64,000 nucleotides of DNA, taken from NCBI GenBank assembly GCA_028291345.1, contig JAQGIF010000204.1, positions 1 to 64,000 on the forward strand. The letters run 5' to 3'. Position numbers and translations under genes: made by a program. A model generated the notes under the pieces. That model was not told the DNA's origin. It did no database searches and saw only the letters and a program-made list of their open reading frames with translations. This DNA comes from Rhodospirillales bacterium (lineage in GTDB: Bacteria; Pseudomonadota; Alphaproteobacteria; BOG-932; Roseiterribacteraceae). Positions 8,252 through 16,132 of the stretch are shown one piece after another (the first letter of the stretch is position 1; each line of letters starts with the position of its first letter).

Positions 8252-9058
8252 ATGAACGGCTCGCTGGCAGGGCAGACCTTCATCGTAACCGGCGCCTCGC
8301 GCGGCATCGGGCTGGCCTCGGCTAAGTCGCTCGGCAAGCGCGGTGGTCGCGTAGCGTTGTTTGGACGTGATGAGATTGCGTTGGCACAGGCGGCCAACGC
8401 GATCGGCAATGGAGCGTTGCCGGTTCCGGTCGATGTTGCCGACCGCAAGGCACTGATAGCGGCGATCGATTGGTCGGGCGAGACGTTCGGCGGGCTCGAT
8501 GGGATCGTCAATAATGCCGGCCTGTCGCTCGCCAGCCGCATCGAGGCGCTGCGGCCGCAGGATGTCGCGACGCAGGTCAATGTCAATTTCCTGGGCGCGG
8601 TCTATGGCTGCCAGGCGGTCATCCCGCATTTCCGCAAGCGCGGTGGCGGCCGGATCGTCAATGTGGGCTCGGCTTCCGTGCGCCACCTCGACGAGTTCGC
8701 CTATATCTCGATCTATTCGGCGACCAAGGCGGCACTGGAACGCTTCACCATCGATCTGCGCGACGAGGTGAAGGCCGAGAACATCGGCGTCACGTTGTTC
8801 AGCCCCGGCGGCACGGAAACTGCCTTCGGCTCTGGCTGGGAACCTGAAGTCGCGGCCGAGGCCTTCGGTGAATGGCTTAGGCGCTCGCCGACCTTCGACG
8901 GCACGATGGCCGCCGACACGGTGGGTGAGGCGATTGCCGCCTGCTTCGAATTGCCCGCCGGTTCCGCTTTCGATTTCGTCGAAATCAGGCCCAACAAGCC
9001 GATGTCGCGGCAGGTTTATGCCGAAACCCTCTACGCCGCCCGGCGCGATAACCCCTGA
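8252..9058 (+). CDS. SDR family NAD(P)-dependent oxidoreductase
   Basis: 268 residues from ATG 8252; ATG 8240 in the same frame is an alternative start four codons earlier. Motifs: TGASRGIGLASAKSL (cofactor), NNAG (intact), VNVGSASVRH with the catalytic serine and YISIYSATKAALERF with Tyr-x3-Lys. The C-terminus is longer than in most classical SDRs and lacks the usual DGG tail, so it belongs to the SDR subgroup that includes 3-ketoacyl reductase-like enzymes with divergent ends. It lies between the aldehyde dehydrogenase and the P450, consistent with oxidation of an alcohol formed by the P450. Confidence 0.9.
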   Translation: MNGSLAGQTFIVTGASRGIGLASAKSLGKRGGRVALFGRDEIALAQAANAIGNGALPVPVDVADRKALIAAIDWSGETFGGLDGIVNNAGLSLASRIEALRPQDVATQVNVNFLGAVYGCQAVIPHFRKRGGGRIVNVGSASVRHLDEFAYISIYSATKAALERFTIDLRDEVKAENIGVTLFSPGGTETAFGSGWEPEVAAEAFGEWLRRSPTFDGTMAADTVGEAIAACFELPAGSAFDFVEIRPNKPMSRQVYAETLYAARRDNP

Positions 9059-9074
9059 AAGGCGAGGTTAAGCC

Positions 9075-10280
9075 ATGGTGCATTTCGACCCCTACGATCA
9101 CGCGACCCACGACGATCCCTATCCGATCTATCGGGAGCTTCGGGACAAGGCGCCAGTTTATTATTCCGAGACCTACAAATTGTGGGTGCTGTCGCGGTAC
9201 GACGATTGCAGCCGCGCGGTGCGCGACTTCAAATCCTTCTGTAACAAATACGGTGTCGCCATCGACGAAGCGAAGGAACAGATGCCGACGGTGCTGACCG
9301 TGGATCCGCCCGATCACACGCGGCTGCGCCATCTCATCGCCGGCATGTTCACGCCAGACGCGGTCAAGCCCCTGGAGGACTCGGTCCGCGTCATGGCGCG
9401 CGAGTTGCTGGCGCCTCATCTGGAATCCGGCCGGATGGATGTCATCGGCGATTTCGCCGCGCGGCTGCCGATGGCGATCATCTGCCGGCTGCTGGGGTTC
9501 CAGCGCGAAGACGAAGATAAGCTCCGCCACTGGACCGACTTGGTGGTGCAACGCGACGAGGCCGCGACCGAGATGCCGCAACATGCCATCACCGCGACCT
9601 TGGCGCTGTACGAATATTTTGAAAAGGACATGGCGGAGCGTGCGCGCCATCCGGTCAAGGACGATCTGGTCGCCCATCTGATGGCGTCGGAAAAGGAGGG
9701 CAAGCTCTCCCATGCCGAGGTGTTGGGGTATCTCTATATCCTGTCTATCGCCGGCAACGAGACGACGACCAAGCTGATCGGCAATATGACCTATCAGCTG
9801 AACAAGAATCGCAGTGAGCTCGACCTCCTGCTCAAGGACCGGTCGCTGCTGCCATCGGCGGTGGAGGAGACAATGCGCTATGACGGGCCGACCCAGCTGA
9901 TGGGGCGGAGCTTGGCGCGAGATGTCGAATTTCACGGCCAGACGCTCAAGGCCGGCGATCGGGCGATTCTGCTCTTCATGTCGGCCAATCGCGACGATCG
10001 CCATTATGCCGATCCTGACCGGTACGATATAAGGCGCAATCCGCGCGATCATCTAGGCTTCGGCGGCGGTCTGCATGCCTGCCTCGGCGCTGCGCTTGCC
10101 AGGCTAGAAGCTAAGGTCGCGATGGAAGAAATTCTCGACGCGATGCCGGACTTCGCAGTCGATGAAGGCGGTCTGTCGCGCATGCACTCACCGTCAGTGC
10201 GCGGCTACACCCACGTCCCGGTGCAGTTCACGCCATCCGCCCGGGCAGCACACCCATCAGAAGGAGGCCGTCTTGCCTAA
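9075..10280 (+). CDS. Cytochrome P450
   Basis: Soluble bacterial class I P450 of 401 residues. It has the oxygen-binding helix motif SIAGNETTTKLIG, ETMR as the ExxR pair, and the haem loop FGGGLHACLGAAL with the axial cysteine at about residue 336. The N-terminus (FDPYDHATHDDPYPIYRELR) is typical of the CYP105/107/125-like soluble types. It should hydroxylate or epoxidise a hydrophobic substrate using electrons from the [2Fe-2S] ferredoxin whose gene overlaps its 3' end. No ferredoxin reductase gene is in the window, so that partner must be encoded elsewhere. CYP family cannot be assigned without comparison. Confidence 0.95.
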   Translation: MVHFDPYDHATHDDPYPIYRELRDKAPVYYSETYKLWVLSRYDDCSRAVRDFKSFCNKYGVAIDEAKEQMPTVLTVDPPDHTRLRHLIAGMFTPDAVKPLEDSVRVMARELLAPHLESGRMDVIGDFAARLPMAIICRLLGFQREDEDKLRHWTDLVVQRDEAATEMPQHAITATLALYEYFEKDMAERARHPVKDDLVAHLMASEKEGKLSHAEVLGYLYILSIAGNETTTKLIGNMTYQLNKNRSELDLLLKDRSLLPSAVEETMRYDGPTQLMGRSLARDVEFHGQTLKAGDRAILLFMSANRDDRHYADPDRYDIRRNPRDHLGFGGGLHACLGAALARLEAKVAMEEILDAMPDFAVDEGGLSRMHSPSVRGYTHVPVQFTPSARAAHPSEGGRLA

Positions 10281-10599
10281 AGTCTCTTATATCGAAGCGA
10301 GCGGGGTCCAACATATCGTCGATGTCGGCGAGCAGCTCAGCTTGATGGAGGGTGCGGTGCTGAACGATGTGGAGGGCATTGTCGGCCTCTGCGGCGGCAT
10401 CTGTTCTTGCGCCACCTGCCACTGCTATATCGATGACGAATGGGCAGCCAAACTGCCGACGCCGTCTGAGGGCGAACTCACGATGCTCGAGCGTGCCTAC
10501 GATCGCCGGCCGAACAGCCGGCTGGGCTGCCAGATCGCCGTGACGGAAATGCTTGACGGCTTGGTGGTCAGGCTTCCAGCGCATCAAAGCAACGACTGA
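10273..10599 (+). CDS. [2Fe-2S] ferredoxin, putidaredoxin/adrenodoxin type
   Basis: 108 residues starting at TTG 10273, chosen because AGGAGG at 10262-10267 is correctly spaced and the product then begins PKVSYIEASG, as in the family; the gene overlaps the P450 end by eight bases. Cysteines 40, 46, 49 and 86 give the C-x5-C-x2-C...C pattern (LCGGICSCATCHCYID). Two extra cysteines (44, 51) sit inside the loop, which is unusual but seen in some relatives. Its task is electron delivery to the preceding P450. The tight coupling and shared operon make this partner assignment strong. Confidence 0.92.
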   Translation: MPKVSYIEASGVQHIVDVGEQLSLMEGAVLNDVEGIVGLCGGICSCATCHCYIDDEWAAKLPTPSEGELTMLERAYDRRPNSRLGCQIAVTEMLDGLVVRLPAHQSND

Positions 10600-10618
10600 T
10601 CAACTGAAGGGATTTGGA

Positions 10619-11056
10619 ATGACCGCGACACCGAAAGACGTACGTCACGCCCTCGAGACTTATATCAAGGCCTGGGGCACCAATGACAAAGCTCTGCTCA
10701 TGTCGATTCTGGCAGAGGACGCCATTTTCTGCGATCCGGTCGGCACGCCGGAATTCAAGGGTCATGAAGGTATTGGTCGGTTCTGGGACTTCTCACATCA
10801 GGGTACGGCGCGCGAATTGACGCCGGTGCTGGAAGAAATCCGAGCCTGCGGCAATGAAGGCATTCTGCGCTTCACCATGCAGGTCCGCGTCCCGGCGGCC
10901 AATCAGGGCCTCGACCTCTCGATCGTGGAATATGTCATCATCGATGATGCCGGCAAGATCAAGAGCCTGCGCGCCTTCTGGGACGAGACCAGCGTGTCGA
11001 AACCCGAGGGAATGGACCTGTTCTCTCCGGACGTATCGCAGGCTTACAAGAGCTGA
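10619..11056 (+). CDS. Ketosteroid-isomerase-like SnoaL/NTF2-fold protein
   Basis: 145 residues from ATG 10619 with GAAGGG upstream. Aligned by eye with bacterial steroid delta-5-isomerase, the landmarks fall in place: ALETYIKAWGTND puts Tyr15 at the catalytic Tyr16 position, EDAIFCDPVGTPEF puts Asp39 at the proton-shuttle Asp40, and SIVEYVIIDDAGKIKSLRAFW puts Glu104 at the oxyanion-hole Asp103. The aromatic W following the last strand is also kept. An isomerase acting on an alicyclic enone, possibly steroid-like, is therefore plausible, but the Asp-to-Glu change and the generic NTF2 fold leave other roles open. Last gene of the P450 operon, 19 bases after the ferredoxin. Confidence 0.75.
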   Translation: MTATPKDVRHALETYIKAWGTNDKALLMSILAEDAIFCDPVGTPEFKGHEGIGRFWDFSHQGTARELTPVLEEIRACGNEGILRFTMQVRVPAANQGLDLSIVEYVIIDDAGKIKSLRAFWDETSVSKPEGMDLFSPDVSQAYKS

Positions 11057-11066
11057 GATTGATTTT

Positions 11067-11094
11067 GGCGGCTTGCCATCGACGGCAAGCCGCC
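11067..11094. terminator. Strong stem-loop after the P450 operon
   Basis: A perfect 11-base stem (GGCGGCTTGCC / GGCAAGCCGCC) with a six-base loop lies 10 bases after the isomerase-like gene. No T-run follows on the plus strand, so it is either a Rho-assisted end or an mRNA-protecting hairpin. It separates the operon from the TonB receptor gene. Confidence 0.5.
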
Positions 11095-11163
11095 CGCTTC
11101 GCGCGGCCTGTGGCGCTTAAGTCACGCGGTCCGCGTTAAAACATATAACATGCTGATATACCG

Positions 11164-11193
11164 TTGACGGACCTTCGAGCCGCTCTCTAGATT
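11164..11193 (+). promoter_or_regulatory. Candidate promoter for the TonB receptor gene
   Basis: TTGACG, an 18-base spacer and TAGATT lie about 110 bases before the receptor start, in a 245-base gap with no gene. The -10 is weak, so this is a position-based suggestion. Confidence 0.3.
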
Positions 11194-11301
11194 GCGCCCG
11201 AACGTGTCGTTCAGCCTATCAGTCACAATCTAATTCAACTTCTTTATCGTCTGCACCAAAGCGGGCCCGCCATTTCCCTATGGCGGTTCTTGGGAGGAAT
11301 C

Positions 11302-14112
11302 ATGCGTAATCTGTCTTTGTCTATGCTTTTTGCAACGGTAAGCACGTCTGTACTGGCGTTTGCTCAACCGGTGGTTGCGCAAACATCCGACCAGCCCGCA
11401 GCGTCTGATGGAACGGGTATCGAGGAAGTGCTGGTGACCGCTCGCCGCCGCGAGGAAAAGGCTCAGACTGTTCCGATCGCGCTCACCAGCCTGACCACCG
11501 AACGGCTCCAGAAACAGGACATACGCAGCAATCTCGATCTTTTGCGCGACGTCCCTGGCCTCAATGGCACGACCGGCGCGTCGCTCGGCGTGTCCTTTAC
11601 TTTCATCCGTGGCGTTCCCGGCGTCGTTTCCTATTTCGATCAGATTCCAACCGCGGTGAGCGGGGTCAACCAGTCCTATTTCTTCGATGTCTCGAACGTG
11701 CAGGTCCTGAAAGGCCCGCAGGGCACCTTGTTCGGCCTCAGCAACGATGCGGGCGCGATTCTATATGAGCCGAACAAGCCGACGAACAGTTACGAAGGCT
11801 ACGTCCAGGGGACGATCGGCAATTATAATCGCGGAACCGTCGAAGGCGTGCTGAATTTGCCGATCGACGACAAATTGTCGATCCGCGTCGGCGGTCAGTT
11901 CCAGCATCAGGATGGATATATCCACGTCCTGCATCCCGACATCGATCTGCTCGATCAGAACTATTGGGCCACGCGCTTCTCGGCAACGTTCCGGCCGACC
12001 GACAATTTTCAGAACGACCTGATGGTCAATTATTTTCATAGCCGCAGCCGGCCGGGCACGTTCGTGCTCAACCAGGTCAATCCGGGCATTCCGGTGGCCT
12101 TTGCGAATGCGGGCGGACCCGGCGTCGGCTTACCGGTCTCCGTGATCGCCCTGTTCACCAATCCGCCTGGATCCCCCACCTTGGATCAGGTTCTGGCGCG
12201 GCAGAAGCAACTCGGCGTCTATACTGTCGATGCACTCAGCCTGCCGCCCAGCATGCAGGTGTCGCAATGGAACATCGTGGATACGGCGTCTTTCGATATC
12301 AACGATAGCCTGACCCTCAAGAATATCTTCGGATATCAGGAAACGCAGAACAGCGCCTTCGTTCAGGACATTGACGGTTCGTCGCTTGCTCTGGTGCAGG
12401 GGGCGACACAGCTGCCGAGCCAGTCCTCGGGGCCATCCGTGCAGTACAACGAGGAAATTCAGCTGCTTGGCAAGGCGTTCGACGACAAGCTGACCTTCGT
12501 TGTCGGCACCTTCAACCAGCTTGGCGGTTACAGCTCGTCCGATACGCGGACGCCCTATGGGATCGGCTACCAGAACTCCTTCGGTCAGACCAAGGGATCG
12601 ACCAGCGTCAGCCGGGCGCGTACCGACGCGGTCTACCTGCAAGGCACTTACAGCCTGTCAGATTATGTCGAAGGGCTCAGCGTCACAGCCGGTGGCCGTT
12701 ATAGCTGGGATAAATTCTATACGCGTGGCGACGCCTATCTGCCCAACGGACAGCATGCGCCGAATGTTACGGTCATCGACCCGATATCTGGTCTCGCGGT
12801 CTTGGTTCCTTCGACCGTTTCGCAAGCGGCAAACTTCCGGTCCCCCAGCTACACGTTCAGCATCGATTATCAGTGGCGCCCGCAGACCCTGTTCTACATC
12901 ACGAACAGCCGCGGTTATAAGACTGGCGGTTTCAACAATACGCCGACCCAGATTTTCACGAACTTCGCGCTCTATAAGCCCGAGCATCTGAACAATTTCG
13001 AAGGTGGTGTCAAAACCGACTTCGATCTGGGCGCATTCGACATGTCCACCGTGAAGGGCCGCATCAATCTCAGCGCTTATTACGGGGTTTATCAGAGCAT
13101 CGCCGTCCAGACGACCGGTGCTTATGCAATTCTCGGATCCCCGGTGCCGCAGCTCGGTACGCCCATCATCAATGTCGGCGACGGCGACATTTATGGTTAT
13201 GACGGTGAAATCACGATCGTGCCCGATTCCTCGGTCGAACTCAGCGCGAACTTCGCTTATACGCGCGGCCGCTATAATGCCTTCCAGGGACCGAACGCCG
13301 CCGGTAACGGCCAAGTGCTGATTCCCGGCGTCAACTTTGAAATCACGCCGCTTTGGAAATTCAACATCCATGGTGCCTATCACCTCCCGATCGATCCGAC
13401 TTACGGCGATCTCAGCCTGACGGCGGCCTATTCCTGGACTGACCGTCAAATTCTGACCGATGCGGCAAGCCTGTCGCCGCAAGATTATCTCGAAGCCTAT
13501 GACAATCTGGATATGACGCTGGATTGGAAAAGCGTGATGGGCGACCATGGGCTGGATGCCCGCCTGTTCGTCACCAACCTGCTGGAGAACAAGGTCGCGG
13601 CTGGCGTTCTCGCGGCATACAAGGTTATTGGCATTCTGGGCTACCAGCCCGCCCAGCCGCGCATGTATGGCGTAACGGTCCGCTATGCTTTCGGCGGAGA
13701 AGAGGAAGCCGCGGCAACGACAGCCGCCTACACCCCGCCGCCGGCCGTAGCTCCGGCACCGTCTGTGCCGAAGAGCTATCTGGTTTTCTTCGACTTCAAC
13801 AAGTCTGACCTGACGCCCCAGGCGCTGACGATCGTCGACCAGGCCGCGCAGAATGCCGGCCCGGCCCATGTGACCAAGCTTGAGGTCACCGGCCATACGG
13901 ACACTGTCGGTTCGGACGCGTACAATATGCGCCTGTCCCGCCGTCGCGCGGAATCGGTCGCGGCTGAGCTGGAGAAGGACGGCATTCCTTCTTCCGAGAT
14001 CGAGATCATCGCCAAGGGCAAGCGCGACCTGCTGGTCCCGACCGCCGACGGCGTGAAGGAACCGCAGAACCGGCGTGTCCAGATCGTCTATGGAGGCGAC
14101 GCAAGCTCGTGA
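11302..14112 (+). CDS. TonB-dependent receptor with C-terminal OmpA peptidoglycan-binding domain
   Basis: 936 residues from ATG 11302 (GGGAGG upstream). Residues 1-26 are a signal peptide ending in VVAQ. IEEVLVTARRREEKAQTVPI is a TonB-box/plug start of the sphingomonad type, then comes the plug (VQVLKGPQGTLFGLS) and a 22-strand barrel ending near residue 797 in VRYAF. A receptor should stop there. Instead, a Pro/Ala linker (TPPPAVAPAPSVP) leads to residues 823-936, a full OmpA domain with VFFDFNKSDLTPQAL, LEVTGHTDTVGSDAYN and EPQNRRVQIVY. The product would be an outer-membrane importer tied to peptidoglycan. It presumably imports the substrate of the surrounding catabolic genes. Confidence 0.93.
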   Translation: MRNLSLSMLFATVSTSVLAFAQPVVAQTSDQPAASDGTGIEEVLVTARRREEKAQTVPIALTSLTTERLQKQDIRSNLDLLRDVPGLNGTTGASLGVSFTFIRGVPGVVSYFDQIPTAVSGVNQSYFFDVSNVQVLKGPQGTLFGLSNDAGAILYEPNKPTNSYEGYVQGTIGNYNRGTVEGVLNLPIDDKLSIRVGGQFQHQDGYIHVLHPDIDLLDQNYWATRFSATFRPTDNFQNDLMVNYFHSRSRPGTFVLNQVNPGIPVAFANAGGPGVGLPVSVIALFTNPPGSPTLDQVLARQKQLGVYTVDALSLPPSMQVSQWNIVDTASFDINDSLTLKNIFGYQETQNSAFVQDIDGSSLALVQGATQLPSQSSGPSVQYNEEIQLLGKAFDDKLTFVVGTFNQLGGYSSSDTRTPYGIGYQNSFGQTKGSTSVSRARTDAVYLQGTYSLSDYVEGLSVTAGGRYSWDKFYTRGDAYLPNGQHAPNVTVIDPISGLAVLVPSTVSQAANFRSPSYTFSIDYQWRPQTLFYITNSRGYKTGGFNNTPTQIFTNFALYKPEHLNNFEGGVKTDFDLGAFDMSTVKGRINLSAYYGVYQSIAVQTTGAYAILGSPVPQLGTPIINVGDGDIYGYDGEITIVPDSSVELSANFAYTRGRYNAFQGPNAAGNGQVLIPGVNFEITPLWKFNIHGAYHLPIDPTYGDLSLTAAYSWTDRQILTDAASLSPQDYLEAYDNLDMTLDWKSVMGDHGLDARLFVTNLLENKVAAGVLAAYKVIGILGYQPAQPRMYGVTVRYAFGGEEEAAATTAAYTPPPAVAPAPSVPKSYLVFFDFNKSDLTPQALTIVDQAAQNAGPAHVTKLEVTGHTDTVGSDAYNMRLSRRRAESVAAELEKDGIPSSEIEIIAKGKRDLLVPTADGVKEPQNRRVQIVYGGDASS

Positions 14113-14233
14113 CCGAATAAGGTGTTCGCGCACTAACCTATTCTGCTACAGTCAACTTCGGCGGGTGAGTGATCACGCGCCGAAGTCATGTCTGGGCCGC
14201 GGCAAACGCGTCAGAACGGGGGAAGGGAAACCT

Positions 14234-14620
14234 ATGAGCAGCGAAGCGAACCGCAAGACCGCACTCAAGATGATGGCGGATATGGAGGCGTTTCACCTCG
14301 ACGACGCGATCCTGACCGATGATGTTTCTTGGTGGGTGCCCGGTCAGGGTGCGATCAGCAAGGTCACATTCCAGGCGTTGGCCGCCGGCTTCCAGCCTAT
14401 GCTGGCGGGCAAATTCAGCTTGAAGGTTCTCGGGGTCACCGCCGATGGCGACCGCGTCGCGGTTGAGGCGGAATCGCTGGCGCCGCTGACCAACGGCAAA
14501 ACCTATAACAACACCTATCACTTCCTGTTTCTCTTCCGCGATGGGAAGATATGTCAGGTGAAGGAATATAATGATTCGCTGCACGCGGCTCAGATTTTCG
14601 GCCCGGCGATAGCAGCCTAA
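14234..14620 (+). CDS. SnoaL-like / NTF2-fold protein
   Basis: 128 residues from ATG 14234, preceded by GGGGGAAGGG; upstream in-frame codons are not protein-like. Landmarks are KTALKMMADMEAF, LTDDVSWWVPGQGAI, then NNTYHFLFLFRDGKICQVK and EYNDSLHAAQIF. The WWVPG and FLFLFRDGKI segments closely parallel WSVPG and FFLFVIRDGMI in the protein at 4072-4464, so the two are likely paralogues. It lies 15 bases before the LLM monooxygenase gene. Function is unknown; the fold suits a small isomerase, cyclase or hydrolase acting on a hydrophobic intermediate. Confidence 0.8.
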   Translation: MSSEANRKTALKMMADMEAFHLDDAILTDDVSWWVPGQGAISKVTFQALAAGFQPMLAGKFSLKVLGVTADGDRVAVEAESLAPLTNGKTYNNTYHFLFLFRDGKICQVKEYNDSLHAAQIFGPAIAA

Positions 14621-14635
14621 CGGATACTGCATCAC

Positions 14636-15769
14636 ATGAAATTTTCGATCATTTACGAAGCGCAGATGGTGGACACCTCGCGCGCCAACGAGGCCCAGGT
14701 CTTCCAAGATATGGTCGAGCAGTCGGTGCTCGCCGAGGAGATGGGATTCGATTGCATCTGGTCCGTCGAGCATCACTGCCTGACCCAGTATGCGCACCTG
14801 TCGGCGCCGGAGAGCTTCCTCGCCTTCATCGCCGGGCGCACGACCCGCATCCATGTCGGCCATGGCGTTATCTGCCTGCCCTTCAAGATGAACCATCCGA
14901 TCAAAGTTGCCGAGCGCGTCGCGACGTTGGATCTGCTGTCGCGCGGCCGGCTGCATTTCGGTGTTGGCAAAGGCGGGACGCCGCAGGAAACCGGCGCGTT
15001 CGACACGCGCCTCGACGAGGTGACCGCTCAGGTCGACGAGTCGATGTATATGATTCCCAAGATGTGGCTGGAGGGTGAGTTCGAACATCACGGCCTGATC
15101 GACATCCCGCCGCGCCCGATCCATCCGAAGCCCTACCAGGATCCGCACCCGCTGATGTACATGGCCTGCACCCGCAATGACTCCCTCTACACCGCCGGTT
15201 CGCGCGGACTGGGCGCGCTGGTCATGGGCTTCAACGGCGCGAAGGAGGTTGCCGAGCGGAATGCGGCCTATCGCAAGGCCTTCCGTGAGCGTAAGGCCGA
15301 GGATCAGGTCGGCTTCCGCCCGAACGAGCATCTGGCGGCACTGTGCGCGACGGTGATCCTCGATGACCGCGCGAAAGCCCGCCGCATCGGTATTCGGGGT
15401 CAGCGTTTCTTTGCCGAATCGATCGCCTATTGGTATGCTGGCGGCGCCAAGCCACAGGTTGACGATCTCGATGAAACTGCGCAATTGGCCGAGATGAAAC
15501 AGGCCGAGAACAGAATGGTCGCCTTTTTGGGCGATCATCATATCCCGGTCCTGTCCGATGCCACTGGCAATTACAATATCGACGAAGATGCCTACGGTAC
15601 GCCGGCCGATGCGATTCGCCAGGTCGAAAAGCTCATCGCGGCGGGCGCTGACGAAATCCTTTTCCTCGTCCAGATGGGCACCATCCCACATGAGATCTCG
15701 ATGGAGACGATCCGCAATATCGGCAAGCACGTCATTCCGCATTTCCGCGCGAAAGCAGCGGCGGCCTAA
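14636..15769 (+). CDS. LLM class flavin-dependent oxidoreductase (luciferase-like monooxygenase)
   Basis: 377 residues with a TIM-barrel bacterial-luciferase layout: LAEEMGFDCIWSVEHH near residue 33, VGHGVICLPFKMNHPIKVAE, then LDLLSRGRLHFGVGKGG, and PHPLMYMACTRNDSLYTAG. The family uses reduced FMN or F420 for monooxygenation or hydride transfer. The EHH motif is usual for alkanal- and ketone-acting relatives. A flavin reductase is not visible nearby. The gene ends with TAATG, overlapping the EthD gene, so the two proteins are probably made together. A Baeyer-Villiger-type or hydroxylating step on a ring ketone is one reasonable guess. Confidence 0.9.
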   Translation: MKFSIIYEAQMVDTSRANEAQVFQDMVEQSVLAEEMGFDCIWSVEHHCLTQYAHLSAPESFLAFIAGRTTRIHVGHGVICLPFKMNHPIKVAERVATLDLLSRGRLHFGVGKGGTPQETGAFDTRLDEVTAQVDESMYMIPKMWLEGEFEHHGLIDIPPRPIHPKPYQDPHPLMYMACTRNDSLYTAGSRGLGALVMGFNGAKEVAERNAAYRKAFRERKAEDQVGFRPNEHLAALCATVILDDRAKARRIGIRGQRFFAESIAYWYAGGAKPQVDDLDETAQLAEMKQAENRMVAFLGDHHIPVLSDATGNYNIDEDAYGTPADAIRQVEKLIAAGADEILFLVQMGTIPHEISMETIRNIGKHVIPHFRAKAAAA

Positions 15770-16122
15770 TGTTCAAGGTCATTGTCCTGATCGCACGCAA
15801 GGCCGGGCTGTCGCGCGAAGACTTCATGCGCCATTACGAAACGGTCCATGTCCCGCTGGTGCGCAGCCTGGTCCCACAACTGGTCGAGTATCGGCGTAAC
15901 TATCTCGACCCAGCTGAGATTGTCGTGATGCCAGGCGCCGCTACGCCGGATTTCGATGCCGTAACCGAAATGTGGTTCCGCGACCGCGCCGGCTATGAAG
16001 AACTGACGGCGCTCAACGCCGATCCGGTAAAAGGCGCATTGCTGGCGGAAGACGCGGCGCTGTTCCTCGACGCGGCCATGACCCGCATGTTCGTTGTCGA
16101 CGAACATGGCGGGGCAGCTTAG
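15769..16122 (+). CDS. EthD domain-containing protein
   Basis: 117 residues. FKVIVLIARKAGLSREDFMR, HYETVHVPLVRSLVP and YRRNYLDP are the signature of EthD proteins, small ferredoxin-like-fold dimers found in catabolic operons (first seen beside the ethyl tert-butyl ether P450). Biochemical function is mostly unknown; they may help clear toxic intermediates. Its start overlaps the stop of the LLM gene by two bases (TAATG), implying translational coupling. The gene converges with the DUF6607 gene, leaving ten bases between stops. Confidence 0.9.
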   Translation: MFKVIVLIARKAGLSREDFMRHYETVHVPLVRSLVPQLVEYRRNYLDPAEIVVMPGAATPDFDAVTEMWFRDRAGYEELTALNADPVKGALLAEDAALFLDAAMTRMFVVDEHGGAA

Positions 16123-16132
16123 CGGCCGCTGA

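Noticed and set aside
14186-15742. 518-residue minus-strand frame opposite the LLM and SnoaL genes
   Set aside because: The plus-strand genes are clear family members with good starts; the minus frame is a codon-bias shadow of GC-rich DNA.
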